Assembly (NCBI GenBank): GCA_028023455.1
Contig: JAQFVV010012404.1
Span: 14,185,000-14,248,999 of the forward strand
From: Epiperipatus broadwayi
Lineage: Eukaryota > Onychophora > Udeonychophora > Euonychophora > Peripatidae
Direction: 5' to 3'
DNA: 64,000 bases
Numbering within the stretch: the stretch's first letter is position 1; every line of letters starts with the position of its first letter. The notes beneath the pieces are model-generated. The model was not told where the DNA came from. It searched no databases and saw only the letters and a list, made by a program, of their open reading frames with translations. Below are positions 35,447 through 49,385 of this stretch, piece by piece. The position numbers and the translations under genes were made by a program.

Positions 35447-35689
35447 AAACACGAATAAAATTGTAATTTGTTGATTTTATTTTACATTTATTATTATCAT
35501 TTAAATTGTATATGTTAATAAAAAATAATATTTAAAAAAGATGATTTTGTTTTGTTTTTATTTTTGCATTACAAAAAAGCACAGAAAAATTAAAATCAAC
35601 AGCCCGTGAATGTTCATATTTTATAGTTTTAGCGTGAAAATGGCGCCATCCAACAGCATCTTTAGCTATAAGACAAGTACCTAGTGATC

Positions 35690-38600
35690 TTAATGATCTT
35701 AAGTTTTTCCCTCACTTAGGTGTTAAATTATATTTATATAAACCAATATTTTAACATTTTGGCACTACTCTACTTTGTAATACTTAAAATTTTCCATTTT
35801 AACCTGTAGAAGAATCTATTTCCGAATCTGTTTTTACTTTGGTTCTACTCCTGTATATCTTTATTGTTCAATATTTTCCACATTTCTCCAATTAACTTTA
35901 TTTTTTCATGATACATTATATAACACACTGTAATCTGTATGCGTAATTAATGATAAACTTTTTGACTGTAATTTTTAAGTTATTAAATTCATTATCAATA
36001 AAAATAACACTAGGATAAGTATTGACTGTTTAGAAAATTCAGAAGTTTATTCAATGTTTTTAGTTTCTCCAATCCCTTATAATACAAACATCTTAAACTA
36101 GTCTTATGTACTTTTATAATGAATTTTTGTTTTATACAGTGCTATATTTTCACAAAACCTAAGAATCATAAATCTTTTTATTTTCAATGACTATACAATC
36201 CAGTTTCTTTTATATATGTATATAATAGTGATCTATGAATTGCAAAAGTGAAAAAAATGCATCTATTATTCATTGATTAGGTACAAAATCAAATTGATCA
36301 TCAATATTATAACTTTATAATCCTATTTTCATAATTCCAATTGTTTTATTCTTTTATAATTATTATCAAAGGCTGTATGTATCATATTTATTTTGTAAAT
36401 GAACAATGGCACACTTGATTTTAATTCAGCTCTGTACTTCTGATTGCAAAATGTTAACAAATACAACAAGATTGGCCACTCATACATTTATAAAATTTCT
36501 ATTCTTGTGTGAGTATATATAGAAATAGAAGAAAACAATAGTAGACAGTACACTAAAATATGTTATATAAAAAGTATTAACTCAATTTGTATTATCTCAT
36601 ACTATATATAATGTAAAATGGGGATAAGGTTAAAAATATTTATAATAGCTGCTAATTGGGTTTTGGGGATGCAGGCATTATAGATCTCCAAAAGGCAATG
36701 TAATAATAATTATATTGAATAAAAGATCTTAAAATTTTAAATAGCCCTCGTAAAATCCTTTTAGCATTCCATTTCAGAAAAGTTAGTCAAGCTTCCATTA
36801 ATGGTGTGTTTTATAGTTTGACTTCTTTATTATTGATTAAGACTAGATAGTTTGCTAATATGACTAATGGCAACTATCTGTAGCATATTTGAAAGTCAGT
36901 TAGTTATATAACAAAAATTACCTACATTTCCTCTGGATTCAAACCCCACAATGATGTGTTAGCTTCTATGCTAGTTATAATATTATTATTAGTTATATAT
37001 CATATGACCAATTTCTTAGAGATTAAGCATTTAATTTATTGTCCAAAAATAGTGCTACAGTTCATTTTTTTGGCCAGAAATAGTGCCTATATTAAAATAA
37101 TGATAATGGTAATAATACAACACTAAGCTTCTTTTTTAAAATATATATATATACGTATATGTATTTTTTTTTAAAAAAAGAAAAGAAAAAGCTTTTCAAC
37201 ACTTATTCAATTCAGCAGTACTTTTTACATTTGGGAATGTTTGTTAGATAAATGACTGGGTTTTAATTTTATGCCTCATTTACATAAATCAAAACTAAAA
37301 ACTTTTATTTGCTGTTTACATTAAGTGAAGATAACAATTAAAGTCTGAAACCATCCAATTGTTTATATTAAAAAACAAAGAGAGCTTGTGGAGAAGTATT
37401 CTTTATTATGAAAACAAATAAACAAACGGAATACATGTCTAATTCTTAATTGATGCACTCAATAAATAATGTAACATGTTTAATGTCATGAACAAAAATA
37501 GCAACTGCAATCTTATAATACTAATTACATTTATTACTCAACGCATTAATTATGGAAATCAGTCTTGATACAATGCGTTTCTATTATAAAATTAATCGTA
37601 AATAATAAACACCTGTTATATATGTCTATGTGAGAGTGTCTGTGTATAAGAAATTTATCGAGACTTTAGGAAGTTTGAGAAATGTTTATTACTGCATATG
37701 TGATATCTTCTGTAAAGGTTATTTATTATCCATACGTCGTGACTATTTATATTTATTGTAAAAAGGTGACACAAGTTGTAAATCAACAATCTAAACGCGA
37801 GTCTCAGTATCATTCTAACATCACCATTCTAATATTTTGTTTGTTTGCTTGTTTCTTAAAATCGATTCAGATATTACCATTTATTTTCTTCTTCCTTTTT
37901 TTTAATAACAACACGCAAACTCAAATATCATTTATAAGTTATTCTAAGTCTTGATTTAATTCTTTTTTTTTTTAATATATTTGTTTTCCAGTTTCCTATA
38001 ACTTCATTATTTAAACTGTCATTAGAATTTATTTTATTGCCGGTTTTTTCTCCTCTAAACCTTCTAAATGCTTCACTACTATTGTACTAAGTATCTAAAT
38101 AAACTGATATTTCCAAGTTAATCTCATTGATTTGTAAGATATTTTTTTATTCTGTTTTATTTCCGCCATCCTTAATTATGCAATTTATAATTTTTTATCA
38201 CTTTTTTTAATTTTTTTTACAGATTTTTTTTTTTCTAATTATTTTTAATTATACAATTTCTCAATCTTGCTTAACATATTTTTAATTTAATTATGTCATC
38301 TACACACTTAATTCTTCAAATATATCTTCCAAAAAATATTCTGATGTTGTGCATGTTTATTAAAAAAGTGTTGAGCTTTAGTAAAAATATATATATCTCA
38401 TTCTGGTCAATTAAACGTAACAGTTAAATTCTGTCTGCTATTTTGTTTCTTGATCATTCTTTAAACTACTATTTCCACCAATTGATACAGTGTATTATTT
38501 TATAAAAAGATGAAAAGTAAAATTTATTAAATTTTATAATATAGAATACTATAGTAAAAATGGTAAACAATGGCAAACTAATATCGGTGATGTTAAGCTA

Positions 38601-39685
38601 TCATCACTCCCCTGGGTTATTACTCAATCTGTCTTTGGAAATAAAGCGTTACACATTTCAAGGATTAATTGTATTTTTCTTCTACTCATGTTATGTTTAC
38701 TCATTTTATGCAAGAAAATAATTTTCCTTTGTAGTAAAATGTCTTATTAATTTTATCAAATAACTTCAGTAAATCTACATTTTAGATCCTTTTTCTTGAA
38801 TATATAATAGTTGTTTCCAAAAGATTAATTATATCGGTAGTTTTTTTTTCTTTTAGTCAAACTGTTTTTTCAGATTAAAAAAACAATAAACAAAAAGTTT
38901 TTTCCAGCTTAATAGCAATATAGTATGTCTGTTAGTGCAAGTCTTTCATTATTTTAATGTTTTCGTAGTTAATGCGTTTTGTTTTTGTTTTTAGTTTTGT
39001 TTTACAAAAAAATTTAATATGATCCATCAAACTATATTGTATTTACTTATTTTAATATCTGATTATAGAATTTTATAATCAGCTTGCTTTCTAAAATTGT
39101 AATATGTGCCAGAATCAAATTAGAAAATATGATTTTTACTTTTTTTTATCTTTTTTAAATTAATTTTTCAGCTACTCTTTTTTTTTTCAGAAAAACTTTG
39201 TTTCTTCTGCTATGACCATTCTACTTTAAAAGACACAATTTCAAAATTAATATTAAGTATCTAGTTTTATTCCATGATTATTTAATTTGGTAAACATTAC
39301 CTTTACCTTCACTGTATTCTCTTCTTTATCGCTATGTTGTTGTTTTTGAAAGTGACTTAAATTTTTTATTTTTCTAAATCTTTTTATTTACATCCTCCAA
39401 ATAAATTATGACAACTTTATAACCACTATGCCATAAACAATAAGGCAAAATATGGATTAACATTTGTAAAACTGTGACACCTGCTTCTCCATCCTGAATG
39501 CTGCATCTATTACAATTATATTTTTACAGACAACAAATCTACAGTCATATTATCAGCCCAGATTAACTGGGGATCTTTAATTTGTAGCTAAGCTATTTTG
39601 TTAACAACTATTTTTGCATAGCTGTCTGGGTGGACTACATATCTTCTATTGAAAGAGAAGTCTTATGTCTATACGCAGCTTATAT
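35690..39685. other. AT-rich spacer, no gene seen
   Basis: About 4 kb without recognisable coding sequence. At 36925-36985, minus strand, a GGGTTTGAATCC box B-like string near GAAGCTAACAC hints at an old tRNA-like piece; this is weak. Confidence 0.45.
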
Positions 39686-41975
39686 CAGTGTTCCTCAACC
39701 GTGGCCTATATAAAAAAATTAGTGGTTAACAAAAAGCTTATAAATTTTTTTATATTAATTACATATTTTTGATAATCTTTTAAATTATGATTAATTTTAT
39801 TAAATTTATCTTTAATTTATTTCTAAGATGGTTCTTTTGTTTTCAAAGTTGTTCTATTCACAGAATTCATAAAAAATAAACTAAAAAACAAAACACTGCA
39901 AGAAATACAAAAAAGTTTCTATTTCCTAGTATCAGTTATTTCAAAGTAAAAACACTACTCCATTAACAATTTTGTACATACACACTTCATGCACTGAAGC
40001 GGACTTGAGTATGTACAAAAATAGCCTAATAGTTTGACAGTGTATGTACTATACTGCACTAGTAGTTAAGATCTATAAAATAAATGTGTACTATAAATTA
40101 AAATATATTAAATACTTGATATTTATTTTTTTATATAAATTTTAGATATTTAAAAATGATAAGAAAATATCAAAAACTATAGCATGCTTTTTGAATGCTA
40201 AAGAAAATATTTATTCACAAAATGATTTGCCTCAGGCAAAAGGAAAATGTATTGTTGTTCATCATTTCAATCCTAATTATTTAAAATTTGTTTTCATTTC
40301 TTGGCCTGAATAAAACCAGCATCAAATCTATAAAATAAGCCATTGGATTTTTTTAATTTAAAAGAGTGGAAGTGAAAGTTCAAAGAAAAATCATCTTTTA
40401 AAAAATTTCTTTTAGTCGATCTTGTAAAAGTATTATATTTAGATGTTTTAAGGATTTTATATGCAAAGCACTACTTAACTTAATTAACCCATGTTAATAA
40501 ATGTGTTCTGAAATTCTAACAATAGCTGCTGAAAACAAAATGAAAACTTTGCTATTATTGAAGGCAGATCTAGTAAATTAATGATTGATGTTGAAGACAA
40601 ATTAATTAAAAAATAAGCAAATCCTTATTCACAAATCAATTCAAATAGAAGAATCTACAGATGTCATCAATATAATGTTGATTATTAAATCAATGATGTA
40701 AAAGAATATTTTTTGTTGTGTTAAACTTCCTAATCATTTAACTAGTTCAGATATATTTAAAGCAATTGACAATGATATCACAAAAAAAAAAACAATTGGA
40801 AAAATTCTTTTGGCTTATGTACTGATAGAGTGGCAAGTATACTGGGAAATATTCAGAAAAGAGAAGTAGAGCACAAAATGATTTTTACTCGTTATGTTAT
40901 ACACCTTGAAGCATTTTAGCTGTTAAAAAAATTATCTCCTGACTTGTACAATGGTCATAATCGATACAAATAATAAATTATATTAAATGCAAGCCCTAAA
41001 TTCAAGATTATTTTCAAATTTGGGCAATAAAATGGGATCTGGACATGAAAATTTACTATTTCATACAGAAATAAAATGTTTGTCTGGTTGCCAAGAGGAA
41101 ACATATTAACAAGACTTTATGAATTAAGTAGTTGAAACAAAAAATTGAGAATTGACAATAATGCGATTGCTAAACTGTCTTACTTGTAGACATATTTTCA
41201 TTGATTTATGTAATAAAATCGAGGCATTCAAGAAAAAGTTAAAACTATGATATAAGTTTGTAGAAGAAAAAAATTATGGCGTGTTTCATTCACTTTCAAC
41301 ATTGATAAATGAAGTTGATATAAATATCGGTTGAATTGAAAAATATTGTTTATGAACATTTAATAGGATTTTGTTGAGCCTTTGATTTATATTATCTACA
41401 GGAAGAAGATACACTGAAAGGCAGTATGTGGATTTTAAGCCCATTTATCGAACAAGAAAATAACCTATTTCATTTGGAACAGGAAAAATTAATAGACTTA
41501 AATAATAACTTTAATGTGTCATGCAATTTATTTCGACAAGTATGTCAGTTTTGTGTCAATATTAAAACTGAATATCTGGAATTATTTGAAAAAGTCTTAA
41601 GAGTGCTATTGCGAATCGATATTGCTGTCGTGATACTCATAAAATCAAAAGAAAGAAATCATTTATTAATAAATCCAGCTTTAACCGTAGCAGTCACAAA
41701 TATATTTCCAAAACTTGATAAACTAGTTACTGAAAAAAAATCAACAACAATAATTATATATCACTATAAAAACATCCACCCTTCTATTTTTGTTCAATAC
41801 TTCATTTCGTCTGTAATAAAAAAATTTAAAAATTTATTACTTCGCGGCAGGCAGTTAATTAAATTTCTTTTTTTTTTAAAAAAAAAAAAAAACATTTTTC
41901 ACACTGGAAACAAATTTTTTGAATACGTTGTAATTTCTTTTTATTTATCACAAAATTAGATGGTAAATTTTCTTG
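39686..41975 (+). mobile_element. hAT transposon relic (ZBED5/SCAND3-like)
   Basis: The left end CAGTGTTCCTCAACCGTGGCC (39686-39706) resembles the CAG(T/C)GxTTCTCAACCxTGG termini of Charlie-type hAT elements. A decayed transposase follows (next entry). The matching right terminus was not found, so the 3' boundary is approximate and the element is probably truncated or interrupted on that side. Confidence 0.7.
40250..41760 (+). pseudogene. hAT transposase pseudogene, ZBED5/SCAND3-like
   Basis: Pieces in shifting frames follow the order of ZBED5/SCAND3/FAM200-type hAT proteins: NPNYLKFVFIS (start of the BED region, about 40270), IEESTDVIN (about 40645, equivalent of the DESTDV motif with the first catalytic Asp replaced by Glu), DIFKAI-like (about 40755), LCTDRVASILG (about 40815, the CTDGAPAM motif with G to R), LFHTEIKCLS (about 41060, the HTEVRWLS block) and IEAFKKKL (about 41222). 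The C-terminal dimerisation region is best kept in the frame at 41426-41770: WILSPF, QEKLIDL, IKSKERNHLLINPALTVAV and KLDKLVTEKK. Many stops and frameshifts rule out function. Residues after about 41770 are read-through beyond the normal C-terminus. Confidence 0.85.
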
Positions 41976-41979
41976 TTAT

Positions 41980-42600
41980 ATTCAGCTTTCATATGACTGT
42001 CTCTAAAACCTTATAGATAATATTTTTTTTGCAAACTAATATAGAAATAAAAATATATTAATGACTTAAATGTATAATATTTATATTACATTCGTTTGTA
42101 TTTTTCTTTTTAATAATTGCTAAACTTATAAACAAGTCAACTGCCTTTAAAAAAAAATGTTTTATATGCATTGTAAATTTAAATATTTACTGTTATATGT
42201 ACATATATATTAAGTTTTTTTCCAGAGCAATAATTTCATCTCACTTGAGCGAATTTATTAATAATTAATTATTCTCAGCAAATTTCTATCATGTTTTTTT
42301 TTTCATTTTGTTCTATACCAATACTATTGAAATATGTTTTTTTTTTTTAAATTCTTGCACTTTTTCTTCAATAGTTAAATTTTTACAATAATATTTCTAT
42401 ATTAAATATATGTGGCAACTAAGCTAAGATCTGTTGTCCAAATACTTTACATGCATATATCAGCCACTCCTAAATGAGTGTGGCCCTTCTTACTCCAAGA
42501 AAAAAATTGAGAGAAAAAATTGCTCGAGATGAATGTTGTGATAACTATAGAAAACAATCTGTGAATCACGAATACCTCACATAAAGAATATGCTGGTCCA
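41980..42600. other. AT-rich spacer
   Basis: Nothing recognised. The expected right hAT terminus was looked for here and not found. Confidence 0.45.
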
Positions 42601-42619
42601 TATTTCTGTTTATTATTTT

Positions 42620-43215
42620 GTAAAGCTATCTTTTAATTTCATCAGCAGAAAATCTTACAACTTCAATAAGATGTTAATTGTAGCTCTCTCTTGTGTATTC
42701 TACCATCAACATATCTCTATCCAATGAAAACAACACTGCATCTCTTCTGAAGATCTTTGAATTAATTCTTACAATAAAAACAGGGTCTACATCTTCTATG
42801 ACAACCATTGTTCTCTTGGATTGTTTATTTGTTTGTCATGTTCAATTGAATGATGATGTGATTTTACTATAGAAGATTCTATAATATGATATAGAAAATT
42901 AAAGAACAGATTGATTGGTTTTATGATTTTAGCATTGATTTTTTTAAATTTTAGAAGCATCCTCAAATGAAAATTCTGTAATGTCATTATATTATGTTGA
43001 GAGAACATCCAACTCTCTCATTCATACAATAAATTAAATAAAAAGTTCTTCACAAAGCTTACTTAGTTGCATTAGTTATTTTCCTGTAATGAAATATCTT
43101 TTAACTTGTCAAAAGCAATAGAACCCTAGGTTTATTCTGTATTTCAATATCTAAGTCCTCCATTCTGGTCTTTGTACCAAGTAAAGTTGTTAATTCTATA
43201 TACCTATATTTAAAA
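42620..43215 (-). pseudogene. Second non-LTR reverse transcriptase family, C-terminal relic
   Basis: Minus-strand peptides in order: TLLGTKTRMEDLDIEIQN (about 43195-43130, the YLGS...D.EI region after the RT palm), LLYE.ESWMFSQHNIMTLQN with FHLRML (about 43040-42950, the LLYGCESWTL...LQNFHLRCL region), then IESSIVKSHHHSIEH (about 42880-42830, matching SIE..I.KSQLRW.GH). The spacing agrees with LINE proteins of the RTE/Jockey-like range, but the sequence is clearly different from the RTE family elsewhere in the window. Frameshifts separate the pieces. Probably a 5'-truncated dead insertion. Confidence 0.6.
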
Positions 43216-43470
43216 AAATTAGATTTATTATAAATTTTCTCCAGCTTATTATTATCATTATTTCTGCCACTGTGGTAAGTAATCCAACAAGCATGATAAT
43301 CTACACAGATTATGTGGAAGTGAATATTTTAGATCAAATTATTTACACTTTCTTTCACTCCCATGGTAAGCAGAGGGATCCCTAAATTGTGTTGTTTAAA
43401 TATAGAAATGTTTCCAGATGAAACTCATGCATCAAATTCAGTTTTAAACCAAGTCATTAGTCATTGTATT

Positions 43471-43545
43471 ATCTCAAGCATGGATCAAACTAAGGATTGT
43501 TAGCCTACTAAGCCTATCCATGTCATTGCTTTCTTAATTTTTGAG
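43471..43545 (-). mobile_element. tRNA-like sequence, possible old SINE head
   Basis: The minus strand reads GACATGGATAGGCTTAGTAGGC, a box A-like region, and later TTAGTTTGATCCATG, a box B-like region. It does not fold as a tRNA. Confidence 0.3.
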
Positions 43546-43549
43546 AAAC

Positions 43550-46500
43550 TGAGCCGATTAAAAAAATTAAAAAATGAAACTGGATTCAGCAATGTAGTGC
43601 ATGTAGTTAAATGATGGAAATGCAATTATATAAACACATAATCCTGTTGTATAGAGATATTACCTATGGAATGAGAGGCTCATGGCGAACAGGCTTTATA
43701 ATAACAAATGATTAAATGAGGAAAAGAGGAAAACAGAAAAGACTGTATCAAAGCAGAACTAGCCTTTGATGAACCAACAGTCTATTATACAAGGCAGCAG
43801 GAGATAATTTACATTTAATATTGTTTACTTTATCCTCATAGTTAATCTATATATCTGAATATCATTCTACAATCTGACAACAATGGGGATTACCAATAAC
43901 TTGAGTGCAAACCTTTAGTCTAGAAGTAATATTTAAACAAAATATTCTAGATTAACACCACAAATCTTGATTATAAAAAATTTCTTTTTTAAAAAGTTTC
44001 TATTTAGAAAGTATATAATTTTTTTTTTTATTTAGACCTAAAAGTTGATTTTTTAAAAAAATGCTTTATTGTAAACAAACTTAATTTAAAACTTATGATT
44101 ATTTTCAACTTTAAAAAATATTTTAATTATCATTTAAAATAAAACAAATCTCTGATTACAGTCTTAATACTAAAAAATAATAAATATAAAAAAATATTTT
44201 ATAATAATTGTGTTTATTTATTTACTTTGTACAAAATTTCACACGAACAATTAATTGCTGCAACCACAATTGAAGGTTTTATGTTTTATATTTAATTTGA
44301 AATAACAGCATGGAGGAGGGGCTCCAAAAATTTCTCAGGTACAAAGCAAATGAAAAAAAGTGTTTTTTTATAAAATATTTTTATATCTATTATTTCATAT
44401 TAATTTATTTTAAAATCCCTTTAAATGATTTAAACAATGCTTATTTATCAACTGTGCTGTGTGTTAATTAATACTATCATTTTGAGCGAATTAAAAACTT
44501 GGATAAATTATAGTTCCCTGTAAAAAAAAAAAAAAAAAGCTTTGAATCTTTATTATTTTTATCCTAGATTGAAAAAGTATATCACATCTTATATATATAA
44601 AGAGAGGGGGTAGAAAGTGAGAAAGTATATGAAAATCCTGGATAATAATATAGGATAGTTTTACAGAATTCGAAAAAAAAAAAGAAGCGAAAAACATAAT
44701 CAAACAAATAAAAGATTTTGATAACGTTGTGGAAATATATATATCAAAAAAATAGTTCTGTAAATATGAAATGAATCGAAACATTATTAAATCTTCAATG
44801 TGTTCTATTTTATTCAATATATTGATCGATTTTTTTTCATAACGGAACATTATACAGAATAAAGTAGAAAAAAAAACAACAGATGGACATTGAAGAATAT
44901 ATATGTAGAGAATAGCATTGAGATTATAAAAAAAAAAAAGCAGAATATAAATCATGTTCATTCAAGCACTAAAACTCTCAATCTCGTGACAAGCTTTAAA
45001 AAAGTGAATTGAGTCAAGAACAATATATACAGACATAACAAGATAATCTATAGGTTTATATATAAAATGCTTTAGATATTTTATATAAAGAAAACTCAAA
45101 TTACAATGATTGATAAAATACTATTGTTATTGGATTAACATATGATTACATAAAAAAATCCAATTTTAAAGAAAAATCTAGAAAGTAAGTTTTTATGAAC
45201 TTTCTAGACCTTAATTTAAGCTATGTTAATAAAAGAAGTGGTCAATTCAATCATTAAAGTAATTTACTTGTTGAAGATACTTGAAAAGATTGAATCTATC
45301 TTATACAAAACTTATAAGCTGACCTAAAATCCCCAGAGTATAAAATACATTAGACATTTTTTAAACACTCCATAATTTTTTTTACATCCTAAAATATTAT
45401 GAAGGCAAATTACCATAACAGTTATGAAGCTAATAAAACAAATGAAAAGTAATTTCTTGACTTTGAAAATTGTGATTGAATCCAAGTTTTTTGTCTTCCG
45501 CCAGAGCAATATCCAGAAGCTATTGAACAGGTCTAAAATGAAAAGTTTTAATATTTGTATTAACCGTTGAGTTCTTTGATGAAACTATTTTCATGCTTTA
45601 TTTCTCTATTTTATAAGTTTATTTGTATAAACTTTTTTGAAGGAAATGTGACTTTTTCATACTGTAATATTTAAGTACTCATATCTTAATGTGCTATTTA
45701 TATTTCCTGATGTAATTCTTCATGGTATTTTTTTTTTCACAATATCAGCCAGATTGCATCAACATATTTGGAATAAATAAATATTAATGCAAATAAAACT
45801 TAAACAAGAGTTTATAACAAAATAATATAAGTAGACAAAAATTAAAGCATTTATTCTTTTTAGGAAATAAGATCTCTAACCGTAGACTTATTTTCCACTG
45901 GTGTTATAAATTCTTTACACATGCATAGCAAACATTGTCTATTTATGTATGTTATGCATACACACACTTTTCTAGATTATCTGCACTTTTTATATCAGTC
46001 CAGTTTCTGTATCAATGTAAATATTTTAGCATATGCAAGTTTTCTAGAGTGTAATTAATGAGGAGTAAATTTATTTATATGTTACGTGACTGTAATTACA
46101 TTAAATAAAATATGTTTATTTACAATCAATTAAGTATATACATATCTGCACACACTGCATTATAACTGCTCCAGATAGTCCAGAATGCAAATTGGGTATT
46201 GTACGCTAGTGAAAAATGGCTGGTGTAATAATTTTATATACAAACAATTTAAGTCAATTCATAATAATTGTATAAATGTTAGACAAACCCAAACATTTTA
46301 AGTTTATTCTACACTTTATTGGAGAAATGCTTGACCAATCATGATACAGATCTGAAATAAGATTGAATAGTTTTAGTGCTTATATTGGTAATTAGCTTAC
46401 ATTATGACTTTCTCATGCTTTATTTATTTATTTTGGAGGTTTGCCTATAAATATATATCAAATTATTTTTTTTTAATTTCCTATGTATAAAAACAAATTA

Positions 46501-49380
46501 AAGATAATTTATATAATAAAATATCAGTAGTTAGATGATCTTGCTTATCATTGTAATTCCATCTGATATCCAAAATTGTCATCTGCTGTTCCAATAACAC
46601 CTTGGTTATTCTTTTTGTGGCAGATATAAGACACTAATGATAAGAGTCATTTGATTGCTAATCCCTCACTGCTCTTTTCTTAAGAAAATAAGTGTGATGA
46701 TATTGAAATTTTGAAAAATGATTTTGGATATGATGCATAATTACAGTAATCATATCTCAACTAATATTTTGCTTTATTCACAAAACCTTAAAACCCATGA
46801 TATTATTCATTCAAAATATTTATTCTATCCACCCCTTAATATTTTAAAATAAATTTATCCAAATTATATTAATACTAATAAAGTCAAGTAATATATAAAC
46901 AATAAAAAAAATGTTTAATATCATAAGTAATAATAAATTAATAACAGACTTATTCTCCAGGTATTAATTATTAGATAAAGCACTTTGAACTATTACACAA
47001 GCAATATTTATCTTTTTTTGAAGGCAGGTTAGCAACACAAGGCAATAAAATATTAAACATATTTCTTGATTATCATCAGTAATACTTCTCATTTTCACTT
47101 TGTTAATATATTTTACTCTGTCATCTTAATATTCACTATGACAGCTTAAACTTTAATACACAATTAAAAAAATATTATGACACATAAGGGATGAAACAAA
47201 TAAGCAAAATTGCAGATAGTCATATAAATAAAATTCACTTTATCTATGAATATAATTAAAGCCTGAAAGTAAGAAACCTATTTCTGAATAAAGTATACTT
47301 CACTGTATTTTTGTGAATACAAAATATGATTGCAAGTAGATATTTATCCAATAATTTATTGCCTAGTATAACAATAAACTAGAAAATTTATTGAATCAGC
47401 ATTTCAAAATTATTTTATGTCTATAAAAAATTTAAAAGTGTGATGCCTGGCTTATCATAAAGCAGTAATAACCTTGAAATAACTTAATAAAATAGTAGTG
47501 TAGATTATATTCACAATGCTACTTTTAAAATGTTTTCTAATTAAAAAAATTACTATGAACAATATGATTAGTTCTATTACATGATAACAAAAAATGCTTT
47601 AAATAGCTCTCAAATTATTTTTTAATATAGACAGAACATCTATAATGTAGTGGTGTATCTGTTATAATATAAAAAAATCAAATATAGAAAAAGGCCCATT
47701 AATCTTGAAAAAAACAAAGCACATTTAGAATCTTAGTCTCTAGTTTCAAATCTGAAGATATGCCACATCTATGAATGTAAAAGATTAAGCATACATATGC
47801 ATTTGTAAATTAATCTATAGAAATAATTTGTAAATTCTGATAAACCTGAATCCAGATAATCTTTTGAAAGTAAGCATTATGGTTTTTCATTGATCAGTGA
47901 GTAGAAATTTGCTTTTGTTTTTCATCCATCTTTTAAGAAGATTTATTATAGCATCTTTACTTCAAGATTTTTATAAATTAAAAATGTTGATACTACAAGA
48001 TATGATGTTAAACAGTTTAGTTGCATAAATCACTATGATCTAAAGTTATCAACCAAATTTCTGTGACAATGCATATTTCATCTTATGAACAGAGACTTTT
48101 AATGTACATTGGAACTTAATTTTGAATTTAGATATGTAACTTCAGGATGTTAGAGGTTTTTGGTTATAAAAGAGAAACGCATATTGTGTCAGAGTGAAAG
48201 ATAGAAAACTTCAAATGCATGGTGGATTTGCGTAATATAAATTGTAGATTCGATTTTATATTACAAATGTTGAGTAAAATAATTAACCATTCAATCATTA
48301 AATATTTAGGTATCTAATGTTTTTTAATGTTATATACAAAAGCAGATATGCTATATCTATGAGCTGTAAAATAAATTATGTGAAAAACTGGTATACAAAT
48401 ACATCAAGTGAAGTATCAAAACAGCTTCCCTAAAGAAGAGAATTTATAAGTAACGGAAATAAATAGCGTCAATCATACAATCTAACATTTATGGCAAAAA
48501 AAAAAAAAAACAAGAGGGGGGGGGGGTATTGAAATTGGAAAGCAATTTAACATTTTAATATTACTTAACATTTTATCTCTAAACATTTTCAATATATATG
48601 GTGTGTATTTTAATTAAAAAGTAGTTAAATAAGAATTGCATTTTTTAATTATCATTTAGATCAGATCAGAAACTGGAGATATGTTGATGTTTTTTATAAC
48701 TGATTAAAAAAAAAAGACGGAAAGTCAAATGAAAACTGATTAACGCGGAAAAATTATATTTTCGTTGCAAATCTGTTTCTGTAATGGATTGGTTTAAAAA
48801 TTGACGATAGAAAAGAGTAATAGTATTTAGTTATGCTTAAAATTGATCCTACTTTAGTTCTCATTACATTTTAATTTTTCAAAATTAAGATATACTTCAA
48901 TATGTTCTGATCTAATATAAATAACATTAAACAAAACAAAAAAACTCCTATATGTGTAGCAGTTGTTCGATTAATTAAAACACTCGGAGAATATTGAGCA
49001 ATAAAGTTTTAATTAAGTCTCAGACGCTAAATCATCTGATTGACGCAATTTATTCTCGCTTCTTAATGGAAACGTGTATTATTACTTCATATTAATTCTT
49101 GTTATTTTAATAACTTTTTAAAAAATATATAAATATATTTACTCCTTTTAAAACGTAAATAATTTTTAAGAAGAGAGAGAAATAATCGTTGCTTATAATT
49201 TATGCAAATTTTCCAATCCATAATTTTTATATATAAGAAAGTATTAATTTATACGCTATGCTTACCTTTACGTGCGCATCTTATCTTGGGAAAATCATAA
49301 ATTACGTTCACTGTACATAAAATCATTTAACACATATATATACAAAAAATAATTATGTTTTTATTTAAACAAAAATCAAA
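43550..49380. other. AT-rich spacer, possibly intronic
   Basis: No convincing coding sequence. The 156-codon minus-strand frame at 44491-44961 lies in a pyrimidine-rich strand and shows no motif. If the minus-strand exon at 49386-49456 is real, this region would be its first intron. A second donor-like AAAG/GTAAGC lies at 49265 on the minus strand. A G homopolymer is at 48520-48528. Confidence 0.4.
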
Positions 49381-49385
49381 CTTAC

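Larger units (their letters stand above)
34489..35681. mobile_element. Non-autonomous DNA transposon, 8-bp target duplication, about 57-bp terminal inverted repeats
   Basis: The element starts GGTACTCATCTTTTAGCTAA and ends with the inverted counterpart (reverse complement GGTACTTGTCTTATAGCTAA). The ends match over about 57 bp, including AAAGATGC, ATGGCGC and a TTTTCA(T/C)GC(C/T)AAAAC block. The direct repeat tagtgatc at 34481-34488 and 35682-35689 is a perfect 8-bp target duplication. It has no transposase. The interior holds a GC-richer part (34500-34690) with a direct repeat ATGTCGCAT(C/A)GCAG, a telomere-like array and a 48-bp tandem repeat. An 8-bp duplication fits hAT, P, Merlin or Zisupton superfamilies; GG termini would suit Merlin, but the superfamily is not settled. 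Confidence 0.85.

Noticed and set aside
42731-42742. AACACTGCA string as the right hAT terminus
   Set aside because: Only a few bases match the complement of the left end (39686-39706), and no 8-bp duplication of gcttatat-like sequence follows.
44491-44961. 156-codon minus-strand ORF
   Set aside because: Pyrimidine-rich strand lowers stop frequency; composition is Phe/Ile/Tyr/Ser noise with homopolymers, with no motif, no splice context and no family resemblance.
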